Shown: piece by piece, positions 1-12,097 of the stretch
Layout: the number at the start of each line of letters is the position of its first letter
How positions within the stretch are numbered: position 1 is the first letter of the stretch
Source: Ligustrum vulgare
Lineage: Eukaryota > Streptophyta > Magnoliopsida > Lamiales > Oleaceae
Assembly: GCA_963555705.1 (NCBI GenBank)
Contig: OY743184.1
Coordinates: forward strand, 32,250,614-32,314,613
Length of the DNA: 64,000 nt
Reading direction: 5' to 3'
Translations under genes and position numbers: made by a program
The notes under the pieces: model-generated
The model's input: the letters and a program-made list of their open reading frames with translations, nothing else
The model's database searches: none
What the model was told of the DNA's origin: nothing

Positions 1-400
1 GATACATTTTAAATAATATTTAAATAAGTCATGGAAAATTCTCGGTCGCTACAACCCTACCACCTTAAAATAATTTCGTCCTCGAAATTTAAAATTTTCT
101 TGATTTAAAATAATTGGATACTTGATTAAAATTTCTTCTTTCTTAAATCAGGTAGCTTCATCAGTACCATGTCTACCCCCATTGAACTTTAAAATAAAGA
201 ATGAAATTGGGACAAGTTTAAAGTTGAAATTTGGACTTAAAGATTTAAACGAATTTAAATTTCTTTTCTTAAAAACTTAAAATAACTAATATGACTAGAC
301 GAGGGGCTGGTTTTGAATAATAATCGTTAAGGTTGGAGAGTCGTAGCGACAAGTTTGGTAAAACAAGTTTTTTAAGTTTGAAAATTTCTCGGTCGCTACA
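1..400 (+). mobile_element. Ty3/gypsy (Tekay/Del-like) LTR ends and short internal remnant
   Basis: Two copies of the same LTR-type terminus, CTCGGTCGCTACA, end at positions 53 and 400. The solo LTR at 51146-53284 has a very similar terminus (CTCGATCACTACA), which supports an LTR reading. The second terminus abuts position 401, inside the LTR of the next element, so this element was probably inserted there. Bases 54-360 would be a shrunken internal region. The 5' part lies outside the window, so the structure is partly inferred. Confidence 0.5.
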
Positions 401-655
401 ATAATTCAAAAGGAAAATTTGCTTTCAAAACATCATTCTTCGTTGAACTAATTCCGAACATGCAAGATTCAATTCTTGTGGCGTTCAAACTTGGGTGAGA
501 TTTATTATTGTTGTGATCAAGAGGTCAACAAATCAATCAATTGTGTTGGTTGTTTGATTCAATTAATTTTGAATCAATCTCTAAATCGTGATTCTTTTGA
601 AGTTCTTGGGTTGAGTCAATCATTTGTGGGTTGTGTAGCTACGTGGTTCGCATCA

Positions 656-670
656 GTTAGTATCAGAGCT
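656..670 (+). other. Primer-binding site, initiator-Met type (variant)
   Basis: The 15 bases directly after the 5' LTR end contain TAGTATCAGAGCT, one change from the usual plant site TGGTATCAGAGC. This fixes the LTR/internal boundary and the plus orientation. Confidence 0.6.
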
Positions 671-1169
671 TAGGCTCCAAAACAAATCAAGGTTATATCT
701 TTTTTTATCCTAATTTAATTCCATGTATTTATCATAGAGTCCACATGCGAATTATCCATATCTTGTTATTGAGTCTTTCTTTTTTTGAGTTTTCTTGTTT
801 CTTGTTGTTCTTCGTACCAGTAAAATTTTTCAGTTTTTAATCCATATAAAATCCAACAAAATTTCAAAAGCGTTTATTTTCTTCAATTCTTATCCGAATT
901 TAGTTCCGTTTGTTTCATCACACTCATAGTCGGATTTCAGATTTATTTAAAAAATATATTTTTTTCTTTATTAATTCCTAAAATTCCAAAAAAAAAAAAA
1001 AACTAAAATCAAAATTCGAAAATTCAAGTACCACTTTCTTGGATTTCTTTAATTCTTGACATTTTTGAAATTTTTTCTTCTGTTTATTTTTCGAGCGAGA
1101 AAATAAATTCCTTTTTACTAATTGGTGTCTAGATCATTTATTCTTCAATTTTCTTGAATTGCCACCTAA

Positions 1170-2215
1170 GTGATGGATTATGATCCGGGTAAGTTGTTCC
1201 AAACTAGATGTTATGTGGTTCAGAAGGTGTGCAATTTGGAAATTGATAGAGAGTGCTTCACTAATTTTGCTAATATCACCGTGGTTGAAAAATTGAGATT
1301 ATCTCTAATACCGCACAGTAGACCTCTTATTGTGTGATGTGGATGAGGGAATTTGTGGAGTTCCATGTAACCAAGCAATTCCTCGTGATTATCACCCCTG
1401 TAAAATATATCGATGACGTATTTTTTGATGTAGTGTCTTTAAAGTCTTGCCATATTTTGTTGGGAAAATCATGGAGTCGTATGAGGGAAGCAATATATTA
1501 TAAGAGTATGCACATATACAGGATTCTTACGAGAGGGAAAACATTCACACTATATGGATTGACACTCGAGGAAGCACTAGACGATTCGAGGAAGGTAAAA
1601 AAGGAGAGTGAGAGGAAAGTTGTATTGGGGTTGCAAGAGTAACCTCAGGATAGGGATGTTGAGAAAAAGGAGGGGAAGCTGAAATAGAAATAGTTGATCA
1701 AATTCCAAAATTTGAAGTAGAAGATGAAGAATTGGGTAGTAAGGAGATGAATGAACAAGAAAATAAAATTGTGGAAGAAGTGATTGGGGATGAAGGTGTG
1801 GTTGAAAATAAAAAAGTGGAAGAGGTAGTTGAGACTAAAAATGTAGAAGAAGTTGAAACTAAAAATTTAGAAGAGAATGTTGGAGGTGAAAAGAAGAGAC
1901 TCGTGGTTCGAAAAGAGGAGGTGGTAGTGTTGTATCATGAGTACAAGGATCCATATCTTATACTTGGTGAAATTAACATTCCCCACCCTATTTTGCTTAA
2001 TTCTTTCTTGTAGGTTGATGCTCATACTTGGAAACCAAAATCACACCAATCATGGCCAATCCAACTGATGCTTCAATACATTCGAGTCTATCAATTGAAA
2101 GAGTGCAATTTGTTGATTATGTGTCATGGAAGCAAGAATTTTCCTTTTGATCTGGGCGATGCCCTGAAACACCATAAATCAAACTATGATTCGGGACGAA
2201 TTATCCTAAAGAAGG
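1170..2215 (+). pseudogene. Degenerate gypsy aspartic-protease region and pol C-terminal remnant
   Basis: Translation from about 1170 resembles the retropepsin region of gypsy polyproteins: an LFQTRC start, a KVCN segment, and then CHILLGKSW at about 1449-1475 in the place of the usual CHLLLGRPW. The catalytic Asp-Ser/Thr-Gly triad is not recognisable (the stretch reads LEIDRECF). The frame shifts or stops near 1330, 1640 and 2011. Between 1690 and 1910 lies a Glu/Lys/Val-rich repeated stretch (VEEV/KNVEE). The last 150 bases before the purine tract read like the short tail seen after gypsy integrases (FDLGDALKHH). It is not an intact gene. The family call rests on remembered motifs. Confidence 0.55.
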
Positions 2216-2221
2216 AGGGAA

Positions 2222-3068
2222 TGATATGATCCAGAACTCGAATACAAGTCTTCAAGCAACAATGGATGAAAACACATTCTTAAAAATTAAAGAGGCAAGT
2301 TTCATGTTGGGCTCGAGTATGGAAACCAAGTTGAAAATCAAAGAAGAACACAAAAAGGGAAAATATTATAATTCAGATTTCTAGTCTTAGGTTGAGACTC
2401 AATTTTCATATTGAAAACATTGGAAATTTGAAATCATTAATTGAAATAATTGTAGCCCTTTGAGTTAACATTCTAATGCACTTTGAATCAATGCAATCAG
2501 ACATCGGGAGAGAAAGTTATGACCAAAATACCAAGTGAAGGGGTCACTGATTTTCTGCAAGATTTGTTGCGAATTTTAAGTTTTATTCCTTTTTAGTTCA
2601 ATTAGAAGTCTTGTTTTTAGTAACTTTTAGTTTCCACTCTTTTGGGATTTTATCTTTTTATATTCCTAATGATATTAGGAAATAATTTTATTATTTTCAA
2701 TTAGATTAGGTTTTTTATTTAGTTTCCTAATTAGAATAGGTTTATTTCTTTGCCTATATATAGGCTTGTTCTTTGTATTATTTACACACAACTTTGAGAT
2801 TAATATAATTCAAAAGGAAATTTTGGTTTCAAAACGTCATTCTTCGTTGAACTAATTCTGAACATGCAAGATTCAATTCTTGTGGCGTTCAAACTTGGGT
2901 GAGATTTATTATTGTTGTGATCAAGAGGTCAACATATCAATCGATTGTGTTGGTTGCTTGATTCAATTAATTTTGAATCAATCTCTAAATCATGATTCTT
3001 TTGACGTTCTTGGATTGAGTCAATCTTTTTTGGGTTGCGTAGCTACAATTACTATGTGGTTCGCATCA
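2222..3068 (+). repeat. 3' LTR of the deleted gypsy element
   Basis: Begins TG and ends CA, is preceded by a purine tract, and its last 270 bases are repeated at 401-655 at roughly 90 percent identity by eye. The divergence and the insertion at position 400 indicate an old element. Confidence 0.65.
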
Positions 3069-6000
3069 ACGTTAGTCCCTACCTCTGTCAAGTCTAAGAA
3101 TGTTGGAGCTCTAGGACAGAAATAATCTATGCAACATAGTTTCTTCAACCTATGATTCAAAACTTGAGACCTAGAGTTATTTCTAAATTCATTCTCACTT
3201 GTCATAATTTTGGTTAATTGACACACTAGACCTAGGTTACGAAAGCTATTGATTAGGAATAACAGTCAGGACATCATTTCTCATATTAGAGGTTTTGCCA
3301 ATCAAGTCAATCACTTGACTAAATTGATGACTTATTTAGCTAAAATTACATCTTCTTTTAAGAAGATTTGGGTAAAAAAGAGTGAACTCACTAGTCAAAG
3401 TGATGAATTGAGTTGTGTCATTGCTCGTGTTTCTCTCAAAGGTAAGAGCATCTGCATACCTCATTAAGAGGGTCTATAGGTGCATGCATTTACATTGTCC
3501 ATGGTATATGCTTAATGAAAAAAGGATTTTTGATATTATAACCTTTAAAGTGATTGAATTGAACATATCATTTTGTGATTAAGTACTAGTAAAATTTATG
3601 AATGGTGAACAAAATTTTCATTAAATTTGTTTAGAACTTGTTTGGAGTACTATGTATATATTATTTCATGTATATTCTGTACTCCACACATTAAGCTACC
3701 GTAAGTGAGTATTGACCTCATGTGTGATATTTGGGATGACAATCATCATTATGGTGAGGTGGCCTTAAATATTGAATGATCTTTTACTATTGACTCAAAC
3801 TCTTGTATATTCTCCTAAAAGAAGATATTATTGAGCTACAAAATATTTATGACTAGAGTAATTAAGTCTACGGGATATCCTAAAATCTGGTACTCTATAG
3901 TTATCTGACTTGAGAGTCATCAACTTAAAGCTCATTAAAGGGTTCAATTATAAAGTTTAATGAATAAAATTCTGCACATAAAATGGAAACATCATATATG
4001 CTCACTGTTAGAAGGAGAAAGAAAAAGCTACAATAAAAAAAATTATATGAGCTGTTTTGATTAAAATACCCTAGTAGCATTGCGTATCAGTTTCATTAAT
4101 AGAGGAAAATATTCATTCACTAGTGACTTCTTTGCATGTCCTCTCTCACAAAATTAAGATTTTGAGTCTTGCTGATATTAGTAGCACTTTTCACTCATAG
4201 GTCTTTTATAAAATTTACTCCATATAAGTCTAGAATTAGTTGTGTGGGAAAAGTTCATTATTTGTGAGTTATACATGTATAAGTAAGCATATAACTGTTC
4301 TTGTGATTTCTCTACTTAAATGTTATATTTAGAAATTCATGATAAAGAGTCGTCTCAGAAAGAAATTTTATATTGCATCACATGTTTTTCCCTTATTTTT
4401 ACCCATTCCTCTAAATTTGTTGTTTATGGTTGCATTACTTCATTTTATTTTGTTATTCGTGAAGAAAAGGAGGAGTAGTATTTGAAGGATGGATATTAAT
4501 AAGTATTTTGGATTTTTTTTTAAGGGGAGTAGTATTTGTTTTAATTCTTTAGACACTTTCACCTTTTGTTATTCTAGCGAATCTATCATGAGTATATTAA
4601 TATTATATTTTTTATGTTTTCGATATAGTGTTAATATCTTAGTTGATGTTTATTATATTCTTCGATTACTTTGTTGATTCTCATTTTCAATCACATAACT
4701 TTTCACTTGGTATTTGTTCAGTTGATGTGTTTTCCGAACCTGCTATGACAAGCCACTGGTTTGAAGTTCTAGGCTTGAGTCATGGATGTGAGGCTTGGTC
4801 TATTGTAATCTTTTTATTATTATGTGATTTTGCCACGGAATGTCAAAGGGGATTTTATAGGTTTTAATTGTAATTGGCTATACTGTAAATGAAAGGCAAC
4901 GTTTATTGAGTTTTAATTAGGGTCCAAGTATTAGGTAGGTGTTTGTGGTAAAAAAAAGGTTGAATCATGGACCAAGGAGAAAAATCACTGCATCCCCACT
5001 CAATTGGAGCTCGAGCGCCTGTATTATGTGGCCCAAAATGGTTTCACTATTTAAAATTCTTATCTTGTATTCTAAATTGTGTACCAAGGTAGACACCTAG
5101 CCGCACATATGCACTTTCTCTTATAGCAGTGCATTGATGCATATTAGTGCTCAGTTGTGATGTATCGTCGTCAATGCATTATGCATTAGAACCTTGATTC
5201 TAACAATTTTCTAGCACCTCTTAAAGTTTTCTTCTATATATACTAAGCCCCTACTGCGTTTTCTATGCGTGGTTGATCATCATATTAATTTTAGAGAAAC
5301 ACAAAATAATATCTAAATTATTCTTTGATTCTCCAGGATCAATCACATAATTACTTGATTATTGATTCAAGTTTGTTCAATACCGAAAACATCAAACCCC
5401 AAATCCATTGCCATTAAGCCTTAAGAATTCTAAAGTCCTAGAGAGGTAGTTGGAGTTCAGTTCATTCTTGGCAATCCACGAGGAAAAAGAGCTCTAGAGT
5501 TACTAGGGAATGCTAGAGGCACAATCAAAGAGTTCTTCGTTGATTTGTAGGATGTCAGAGTCTACAATGGTTTAGTTGTATCTAGACAAAATATAAGTTA
5601 ACCTTTTCTAGCTGATCATTTTGGCAAGGCTTGTCTTAAGCTCATATCTTTTAAAGAGTTGTTCAAGGGTTTTTCTTTGTTAACATATTTGGTGTTATTA
5701 GCTTTACGCATTTATTTATATACTGATTGCTATGCTTTATATTGATCGTTATTTGTCTAGATTCAATTTTTAATTTCGCATTATACACCTACCCCTCTGA
5801 TGTTAGTTAGGTCAACCTTAGATTATTCATAAGAAAGAACCATACTTACATTAAATTACATCATTAATGACCCATGTCTCGTTTGATTCTGGACCTTTTT
5901 TTCCTTTATAACTAAACTATTTGACAAACCATTTATGAATGGTTAGTGAAGTGTTTGGTGTAATGCGTATTAGAAAGAAAAATAACTTTGATAAGAAAAA

Positions 6001-6280
6001 ATGCCACCCTCATTTTCTCTTTATCTTAGGGTGAAATAGGCCTTTTTTTGTCCATGGTGTCGTCACCTCGCCAACCACTAGACCTGCCGCCTATATCACC
6101 GATCACCACCTCTATCACCGATGAAGTTCCACCCCATTACAACCCAACCATCAACTTAACCCTAGCCACCCAAACACTAGCCAGTCATTGGTTGAAGAGG
6201 TCTTGGTCAACGGGTATAAACCATTGCCAGCATAAAAATAGAAAAATGCTGAAGGTCTTATTATGTTCTTTAAAAGCCTT
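3069..6280. repeat. Unresolved repeat-rich intergenic DNA
   Basis: No coding stretch here can be supported. At 3853-3955 there is a degenerate copy of the roughly 80-base motif also found at 6286 and 6457, so at least 3480-4350 is probably retroelement 3'-region debris. Bases 5280-5830 look like LTR sequence (AT-rich with a C-rich CACCTACCCCTC stretch near the end) but no partner copy is present in the window. Confidence 0.35.
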
Positions 6281-7520
6281 TTTGACTCGAGTAATTAAGT
6301 CTGAGGGATCTTTCAAACTCGGTGTCTTAAAATCGTCTGGCTTGGGAGACACAGACCTAAAGCTCGTACATGGGTCAATTTGAAAGCAAGAACAGAGAGT
6401 GGATTTACACATAAGACAGTAAAACATCTTTAACTTTTCTATTTAAATCTTTATGGATCGAGTAATTAAGTCTGAGTGGTCTTTCAAACCTGGTACCCTA
6501 AAGTCGTCTGGCTTGGGAGTCACCGACTTAAAGCATCCTACAATATAGAAAGTAAGTATGAAAAGTTCTGTACAAAGATGGTAAAAGACAAGGATATAAA
6601 AGAAAAAATAATAGAAAAAGTCGTCCATAAAAAAAATTACGTAGTATAAGCTTGTTGATTGAGACTTTGATACTAAAGGCATGAATTATGGAACCGCTTA
6701 CCATTATTGTTTTGGGCAGACTTAGCTAATTCTGAACACCTGGTGTGGAAAAATGCACATTTTTTATGTTTAGAAACCACAAGAATAGAAGGAACCTTAG
6801 AATTGGAGAGAAAAGCAGTAAGTTGTGATCATACATGAGCGATGCAAGGAAAATCATTAGATTCATTAGGGTTGACCAAATGGGATTCGAGCTTGATTGT
6901 GCATAACAAGCTACATAGTGTTAAGTATATCCTTTGCATGAGTAGGAATTTGACTTTGGCTACCCACACACACACTTGAAAATTTGGTATGACATAACTA
7001 TAATTATTTTACTTTGTTGTTCAAAACTCTATGCTATGGTACAAATTGATTTGGATTATTGAGGCGTATGGTAAACATGTTGACATGACAAAAAGATTTG
7101 TTACTTTGCTATTTTGATTCATTAGTTTTATTTTACATTGTTCGAGGATGAATAATAATTTTAGTTTGTGGGTATTTGATAAATGTATTTTATACACTTA
7201 TTTGTATGCCTAAATTAGAATATTATGTTGTCAATTTAGAATAATTACTATTTTATTTGTGGTTATTTGTTTACTTTCAGAAAATATCCCAAATCATGGG
7301 AATTGAGCAATTGATGAAAAAAATGCGCATTTGGATGTTAATTGGAGCTAATTTTGACAATCGAGAGGCTAATGACGTCAACAGGAAAAGGTGCAATGTG
7401 CTAAAATAAAGGAATAAGAAGTTGGAGGATCCAATTGAAGGAATTGTGAGTTGAAACGAGCAAATTGAGAAGATTCCAAAGTTTAAAAATTCAAGTTTTA
7501 TCCAAAACAAAATGTAAAGT
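6280..7520 (+). mobile_element. 3' end of an Athila-like Ty3/gypsy element
   Basis: Two copies of an 80-base motif (at 6286-6365 and 6457-6535) are followed by non-coding DNA, then a tract TTTTAGTTTGTGGGTA typical of the Athila purine-tract region. An LTR starts TGATAAATG at 7177. The first 45 bases of that LTR match the start of the solo LTR at 9993, including the ACACTTATTT and CCTAAATTAG blocks. The LTR is lost after about 7520, where the minus-strand pol remnant begins. Confidence 0.55.
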
Positions 7521-7615
7521 TGTAAATAAAGCATACTAACAAATAAGGATAAGAAATTGGGTTGCCTCCATATAAGCACTATGTTTATAGTCTAAAGTTT
7601 GACTTTTAGAGTTAC

Positions 7616-9700
7616 TCACTCTGCAAGTGTGATGTCAAGTGTGGACTTTGTTGTTGGAAACTCATTAACATAACGTTTGACTCTTTGACTATTTACCTTA
7701 AAGTTACCCTTAGTTGGTTGATGGATTTCTATTGTTCCATAAGGAAAAAAGTTTGCAATTGTGAAAGGTCCTGACCACTTGGATTTTAGTTTTCCTAAGA
7801 AAAGCTTTAAAGTCACGAGTTATAAAGCAACACTTGATCGCCGACTTGAAAGCTTCTTGAGTTGATTCTACTGTCATGCCATTGTTTGGTTTTCTATTTG
7901 TAGATTAGAGCATTTTCATAAGCTTCTTGTCGAAACTCATTGAGTACATTCAATTGCAGAAGCCTAGTTTCACCATCTTTTTTCAAATCCATGTTTAATT
8001 GTTTGAGACCCCAATAAGCTTTAAGTTCCAATTCAACAGGAAGATGGAAAGCTTTTCCAAATACCAAGCAGTATGGAGACATTCCAATAGCGTTTTATAA
8101 GATGTCATGTGTGCCCAAAGTGCATCATCAAGCTTTCTAGACCAATCGGTTAGAGATGAGTTCACAGTTAATTCGAGAATTCTATTTAACTATCTTTTAG
8201 ATGTCTCCACTTGCCCACTTGTTCGTGAATGATATGGGGTAGCTATACGTTGTTGAACTCGATATTTTCTCAACACTGCCCTTGAAGGAAGAATTGCAAA
8301 AAATGAGTTTGACCATCACTGATTATTGCTCATGGTGCCCCATAACAGCTGAAAATGTTTTTCTTGACAAAACTAATCACCACTTTAGCACCATTTGTAG
8401 GTAAAGCTTTTACCTCTATCCATTTTGAAACATAGTCAACTGCAACTAATATGTATTTGTTTGAGTATGATGATGTGAATGGTCCCATGAAGTCTATGCC
8501 CTAAACACCGAATAACTCAACATCAAGAATGTTATTTAGTGGCATCTCATGACGAGCTGAAATATTCCATGTACTTTGACTTCTATCACGTGAACGACAA
8601 AAACTATGGGCATCTTCGAACAATGTAGGCCAATAAAATTCACATTGAAGAACCTTAGTTGCAGTCTTAGTTGGGCAAAAATGACCACCATACGTCGAGG
8701 CATGCACACGTGAAAAGAATTGGTTTCATTTCATCTTTTGGTATGCATCTTCTAATAATTTGGTCTGGACCTCTCCTATATAGGAAAGGTTTATCCCAAA
8801 GATAGAACTTAGCCTCGTACATTAATTTGTTTTTCTGTTGACATGAAAGCTCAGGTGATAGTACTTTTCTGGCCAAATAATTGACTACATTTGCATACCA
8901 AGGTGATTTTTCAATGAAATATTACATCTCATCTAGAAATACCTCATTGATAGCAGTTTTGTCACCTTTATTCTCATTCTCAAGTCAAGAAAGATGGTCA
9001 GCTACTGGATTTTCTATCCCCTTTTTGTCTTTAATTTCAATGTCAAATTCTTGCAAAGGGAGAATCCATCTTATTAACCTCGGTTTAGCATCTTTCTTTG
9101 ACATGATGTATTTGATTGTTAAGTGGTCAGTGTATACTACCTTCGATCCAATTGGATAGGATTGAAATTTTTCAATAGAAAATATCACTGCGAGCATCTT
9201 TTTCTCAGTAGTTGCATGGTGGATTTGTGCATCAATCAGTATTTTTCTTGCATAGTAAATTACGTGAAGCACTTTATTTTATTTATTTATTGTAGAACAG
9301 CTCCAACTATATAACACTAGCATCACACGTCAACTCAAAAGGCAAGGTCCAGTCAAGTGCTACAAGCACAAGTGCGGTGATCAATTTTTCTTTCAAGGTA
9401 TTGAGAGCGGTCAAACACTCATCGGTGAACCTAAACACGGTGTCCTTCTCCAACAAGTGACACAATGGTTTGGTTATTTTGGAGAAGTCCTTTATGAACC
9501 TCTCGTAGAAACTTGTGTGTCCTAGGAAGCTTCTAATTCCTTTGATTGAGATAGGTGACTATAATTTTTCAATCACTTGCACTTTAGCTTTATCAACCTG
9601 AATCCATTTATTTGAAATGTGATATCTCAATGAAATCCCTTCTTTAACCATAAAATGTCCTTTTCCCCATTCAGTACAAGATTTATGTCGTCACACTGTT
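7616..9700 (-). pseudogene. Athila-like Ty3/gypsy pol remnant (RT end, RNase H, integrase)
   Basis: Read on the minus strand, the order of domains matches gypsy pol. Bases 9690-9340 hold the end of reverse transcriptase (SFLGH, YERFIKDFSKI, KPLC, LLEKD). Bases 9272-8985 hold RNase H and its linker ([38 protein letters not shown]). Bases 8876-8500 hold the integrase zinc-binding region. Bases 8082-7894 and 7816-7616 hold the integrase core end and C-terminus (LKLFLGKLKSKWSGPF). Stops and frame changes separate these blocks. Gag, protease and the catalytic half of RT are missing upstream of about 9700, so the copy is dead. Confidence 0.8.
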
Positions 9701-9992
9701 TCAACAAGTGCCACATGTGCTAATATAACTCTCTTCACAAGTGCCACATGTTGGTCATCCGATCCCAGAAATAATGAAAATAATTATCTCGTGCAATCCT
9801 TAAACTCATCTTTATTGCCTGAATGATATGATGAAATCCCACATGACAGTTTCCTTATGGGAAGGGTAGTGTATTACAGTCTCGATTAACAATCGTCATT
9901 CTCCCAAGAAACTTCTTTAGATACAGCTTCTACTAATAACGTTTGTTCGAAACTAAACATGAAGAGAAGAGACCAAACCTTTGCATCAAGTG

Positions 9993-11846
9993 TGATAAGT
10001 GTGTTTTTACACACTTATTTAGTTCCTAAATTAGCAATTTAATTGACAAATTGAGCAAATATCTACTTATAAATTGTGTTTATCTTGTACAATTAGGTAC
10101 AAACTCAATTGGAAAGAAAATAGACAAGATTGGAGAGCAATTGGGCTAAAAGATAAGCAAATTTGATGTCCAAGGACTTAATTGAAAGAAATCAAAAGTT
10201 TGGGGGACTTAATTGCAACATCTTAAAAGTTGAAGGACCAAAAGTGCAATTTTAGCAAGAATAAGACAAGAGAACGTGGCTGGGAATCTGGAGAGCTGGA
10301 AATGATGGGAGAGGGATGGAGAAAAGCTGCTGAGAGACAAAGAAGCATGGGCTAAAAAACGAGAGGCTGTGCAGCTGCTGGAAGAGATATATACACAAAC
10401 AGACACAGAAGAGAGGGGGGCAGCCTGGGAAGGAGGATCACTGCTGGTGACAGCAGCAGTGGGAGCTAGGAGGAGAGACGGGTGAAACCGGAAAGGAGGT
10501 TGCTGGTGACAGGAGCAGCCTGCTACCGGTGGAGTCTGCTGTTGCTGCCTGGTTCAATTAAAGACTAGTTGCTGCCATTGCTGGTGAACAAAAGGAGGAA
10601 AACAGATAGATAGATAGAGGATTGCATGGTGCTGGAGAAAGACTGCAGGTGACAACTACAGTTGGGGGCTGCTGCTGGACTGAAATTGCTGAAATCTTGC
10701 TTGCTGTAAATCTGTTAGCTGCTGGAAATCTGCTGGAAGATTGCTGCCTGGTTCAACTGCTGCTGGAGAGTGCTGGTGAAATCAGGACCTGATTCTGCTG
10801 TGCTGGTGCTGCTGCAGTTGCTGTAAATCTGCTGCTGTTGTGCTGGTGCTGCTGTGCTGGAAATCTGCTGGTGCTGTTGCTGTGCTCGAAATCTGCTGCT
10901 GTTGTGCTGGAAATGCTGCTGGTTGCTGTTGCTGATTTGCTGGAATTGCTGGAATTTCTGAATTGCTGGTGCTGGTGCTGGAGAATGCTGGTGCTGCTGG
11001 ACTGATTTGCAAAAAGCTGGAAGATCAGGGATTGAAATGCAACAGCTTGATAGTTGAAGGACCTTGATGCAATTTCCACAATTTTCAAATCCTGGTTTTA
11101 TTTTTTACTGCTTAATGTTATTTTTATTTTCTTCCAACATGTTTAGCTAAATTTTAATGTTGGGATTTATGGAATGAATTTAACCTAGCTTGGATTAATT
11201 TTAATATTTGCTATTTGATTAAATGCTTATTTCATATGTGTTTGTTATTGAGATTATTACATGTGTTTGCTTGATCACCAAATATGTGTTTTGTGAAGTG
11301 TATGATAATCGAGAGATATTATGCATTTTAGACCAAATAACAAATGCTCTAGGTTCTTGTTAAGGATAGAGATATACCTTAAACCCTAGATGATCCATTG
11401 AGCTATTTTCACAAAACTTTAATGCAATTGATTGGGCCTTAATCGACATAGAGATATAGTAGGTTAGACCAATTGATTAGGGTTGATTTCACTCGAGAGA
11501 GGTAATTGGCTAAGCTTGGAAAATCGGGTCTAACATTGTAAATGAGTAATTTGTTAATTTGCACGTTGAGAAATTAATTAGGCGACGGTTAAATGAAACC
11601 ATGAATCCCAACCACGTTTTATCTTTCATTTTCCGTATTTTAATTCGGTTTAGAATTAGTTTCTTTAATTTAGAATTTACAAAAATCCATCTTTTAATTG
11701 TGTATTTTATTTGTTAAGATTAAATTAACTAAAGTGTAATTAAGTATACATTCCTCGTGGGATCGACAATCCGGACTCAAAAAGTCCACTTTATTACTTG
11801 TACGCGACACCCGTGCGCTTGCGGTACACTATATTTTGAGCGAACA
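9993..11846 (+). mobile_element. Solo LTR, Athila-like Ty3/gypsy, TSD AAGTG
   Basis: Starts TGATAAGTGTG and ends GCGAACA. It is flanked by identical 5-bp direct repeats AAGTG at 9988-9992 and 11847-11851. No internal coding sequence or second LTR adjoins it, so it is a solo LTR of 1854 bp left by LTR-LTR recombination. The end carries the block TCGTGGGATCGACAATCCGG and a GTACGCGACACC stretch, which I recognise from Athila LTR ends. The orientation is that of the LTR itself. Confidence 0.85.
10440..11020. repeat. CTG-rich imperfect trinucleotide/minisatellite tract inside the solo LTR
   Basis: Dense repetition of GCTGCTGGA, GCTGGTGCTG and AATCTGCTG units. The open frames on the minus strand here give low-complexity Gln/Ser/Thr/Ala peptides and are repeat artefacts, not genes. 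Confidence 0.8.
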
Positions 11847-12097
11847 AAGTGGCTGCAGAAATCAGTTCAAAGCTGATCAATTCGGTTTTCCGCTTCGTGG
11901 GGGGCTTTGTTTAAGAGTTTTAAAGCCATTTTCGACTCAAATAAACAATAACATCTCGAATGTACCTACCTTAGTAGCTGTGCTTGTAGAACCGTAAAGT
12001 CCACTGTAAACCAGAACTTGGATTTGGCAAAACATTATGGCAGTCGACAATAATCAATAAACTGGTGGTTCCTATCATCAAGTGATGCAAAGATTTA

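Larger units (their letters stand above)
401..3068 (+). mobile_element. Internally deleted Ty3/gypsy element with two LTRs
   Basis: The 255 bases at 401-655 match the last part of the sequence ending at 3068, so these are the surviving end of a 5' LTR and the 3' LTR. A primer-binding site resembling the initiator-Met type (core TATCAGAGCT) follows at 656-670. A purine tract (AAAGAAGGAGGGAA) at 2208-2221 precedes the 3' LTR, which runs from TGATATGATCC at 2222 to TTCGCATCA at 3068, 847 bp. The internal region is only about 1.57 kb. It has a protease-like stretch and a pol C-terminus-like stretch but no reverse transcriptase or integrase, so the element is non-autonomous. Confidence 0.7.

Noticed and set aside
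6048..6383. 111-codon plus-strand frame with a Pro/Thr-rich start
   Set aside because: No domain is recognisable, and its second half runs through the repeated 80-base motif of the Athila-like region.
10753..11088. Minus-strand open frames with Ser/Gln/Ala/Thr repeats
   Set aside because: They are translations of the CTG-rich tract inside a solo LTR and have no independent coding support.
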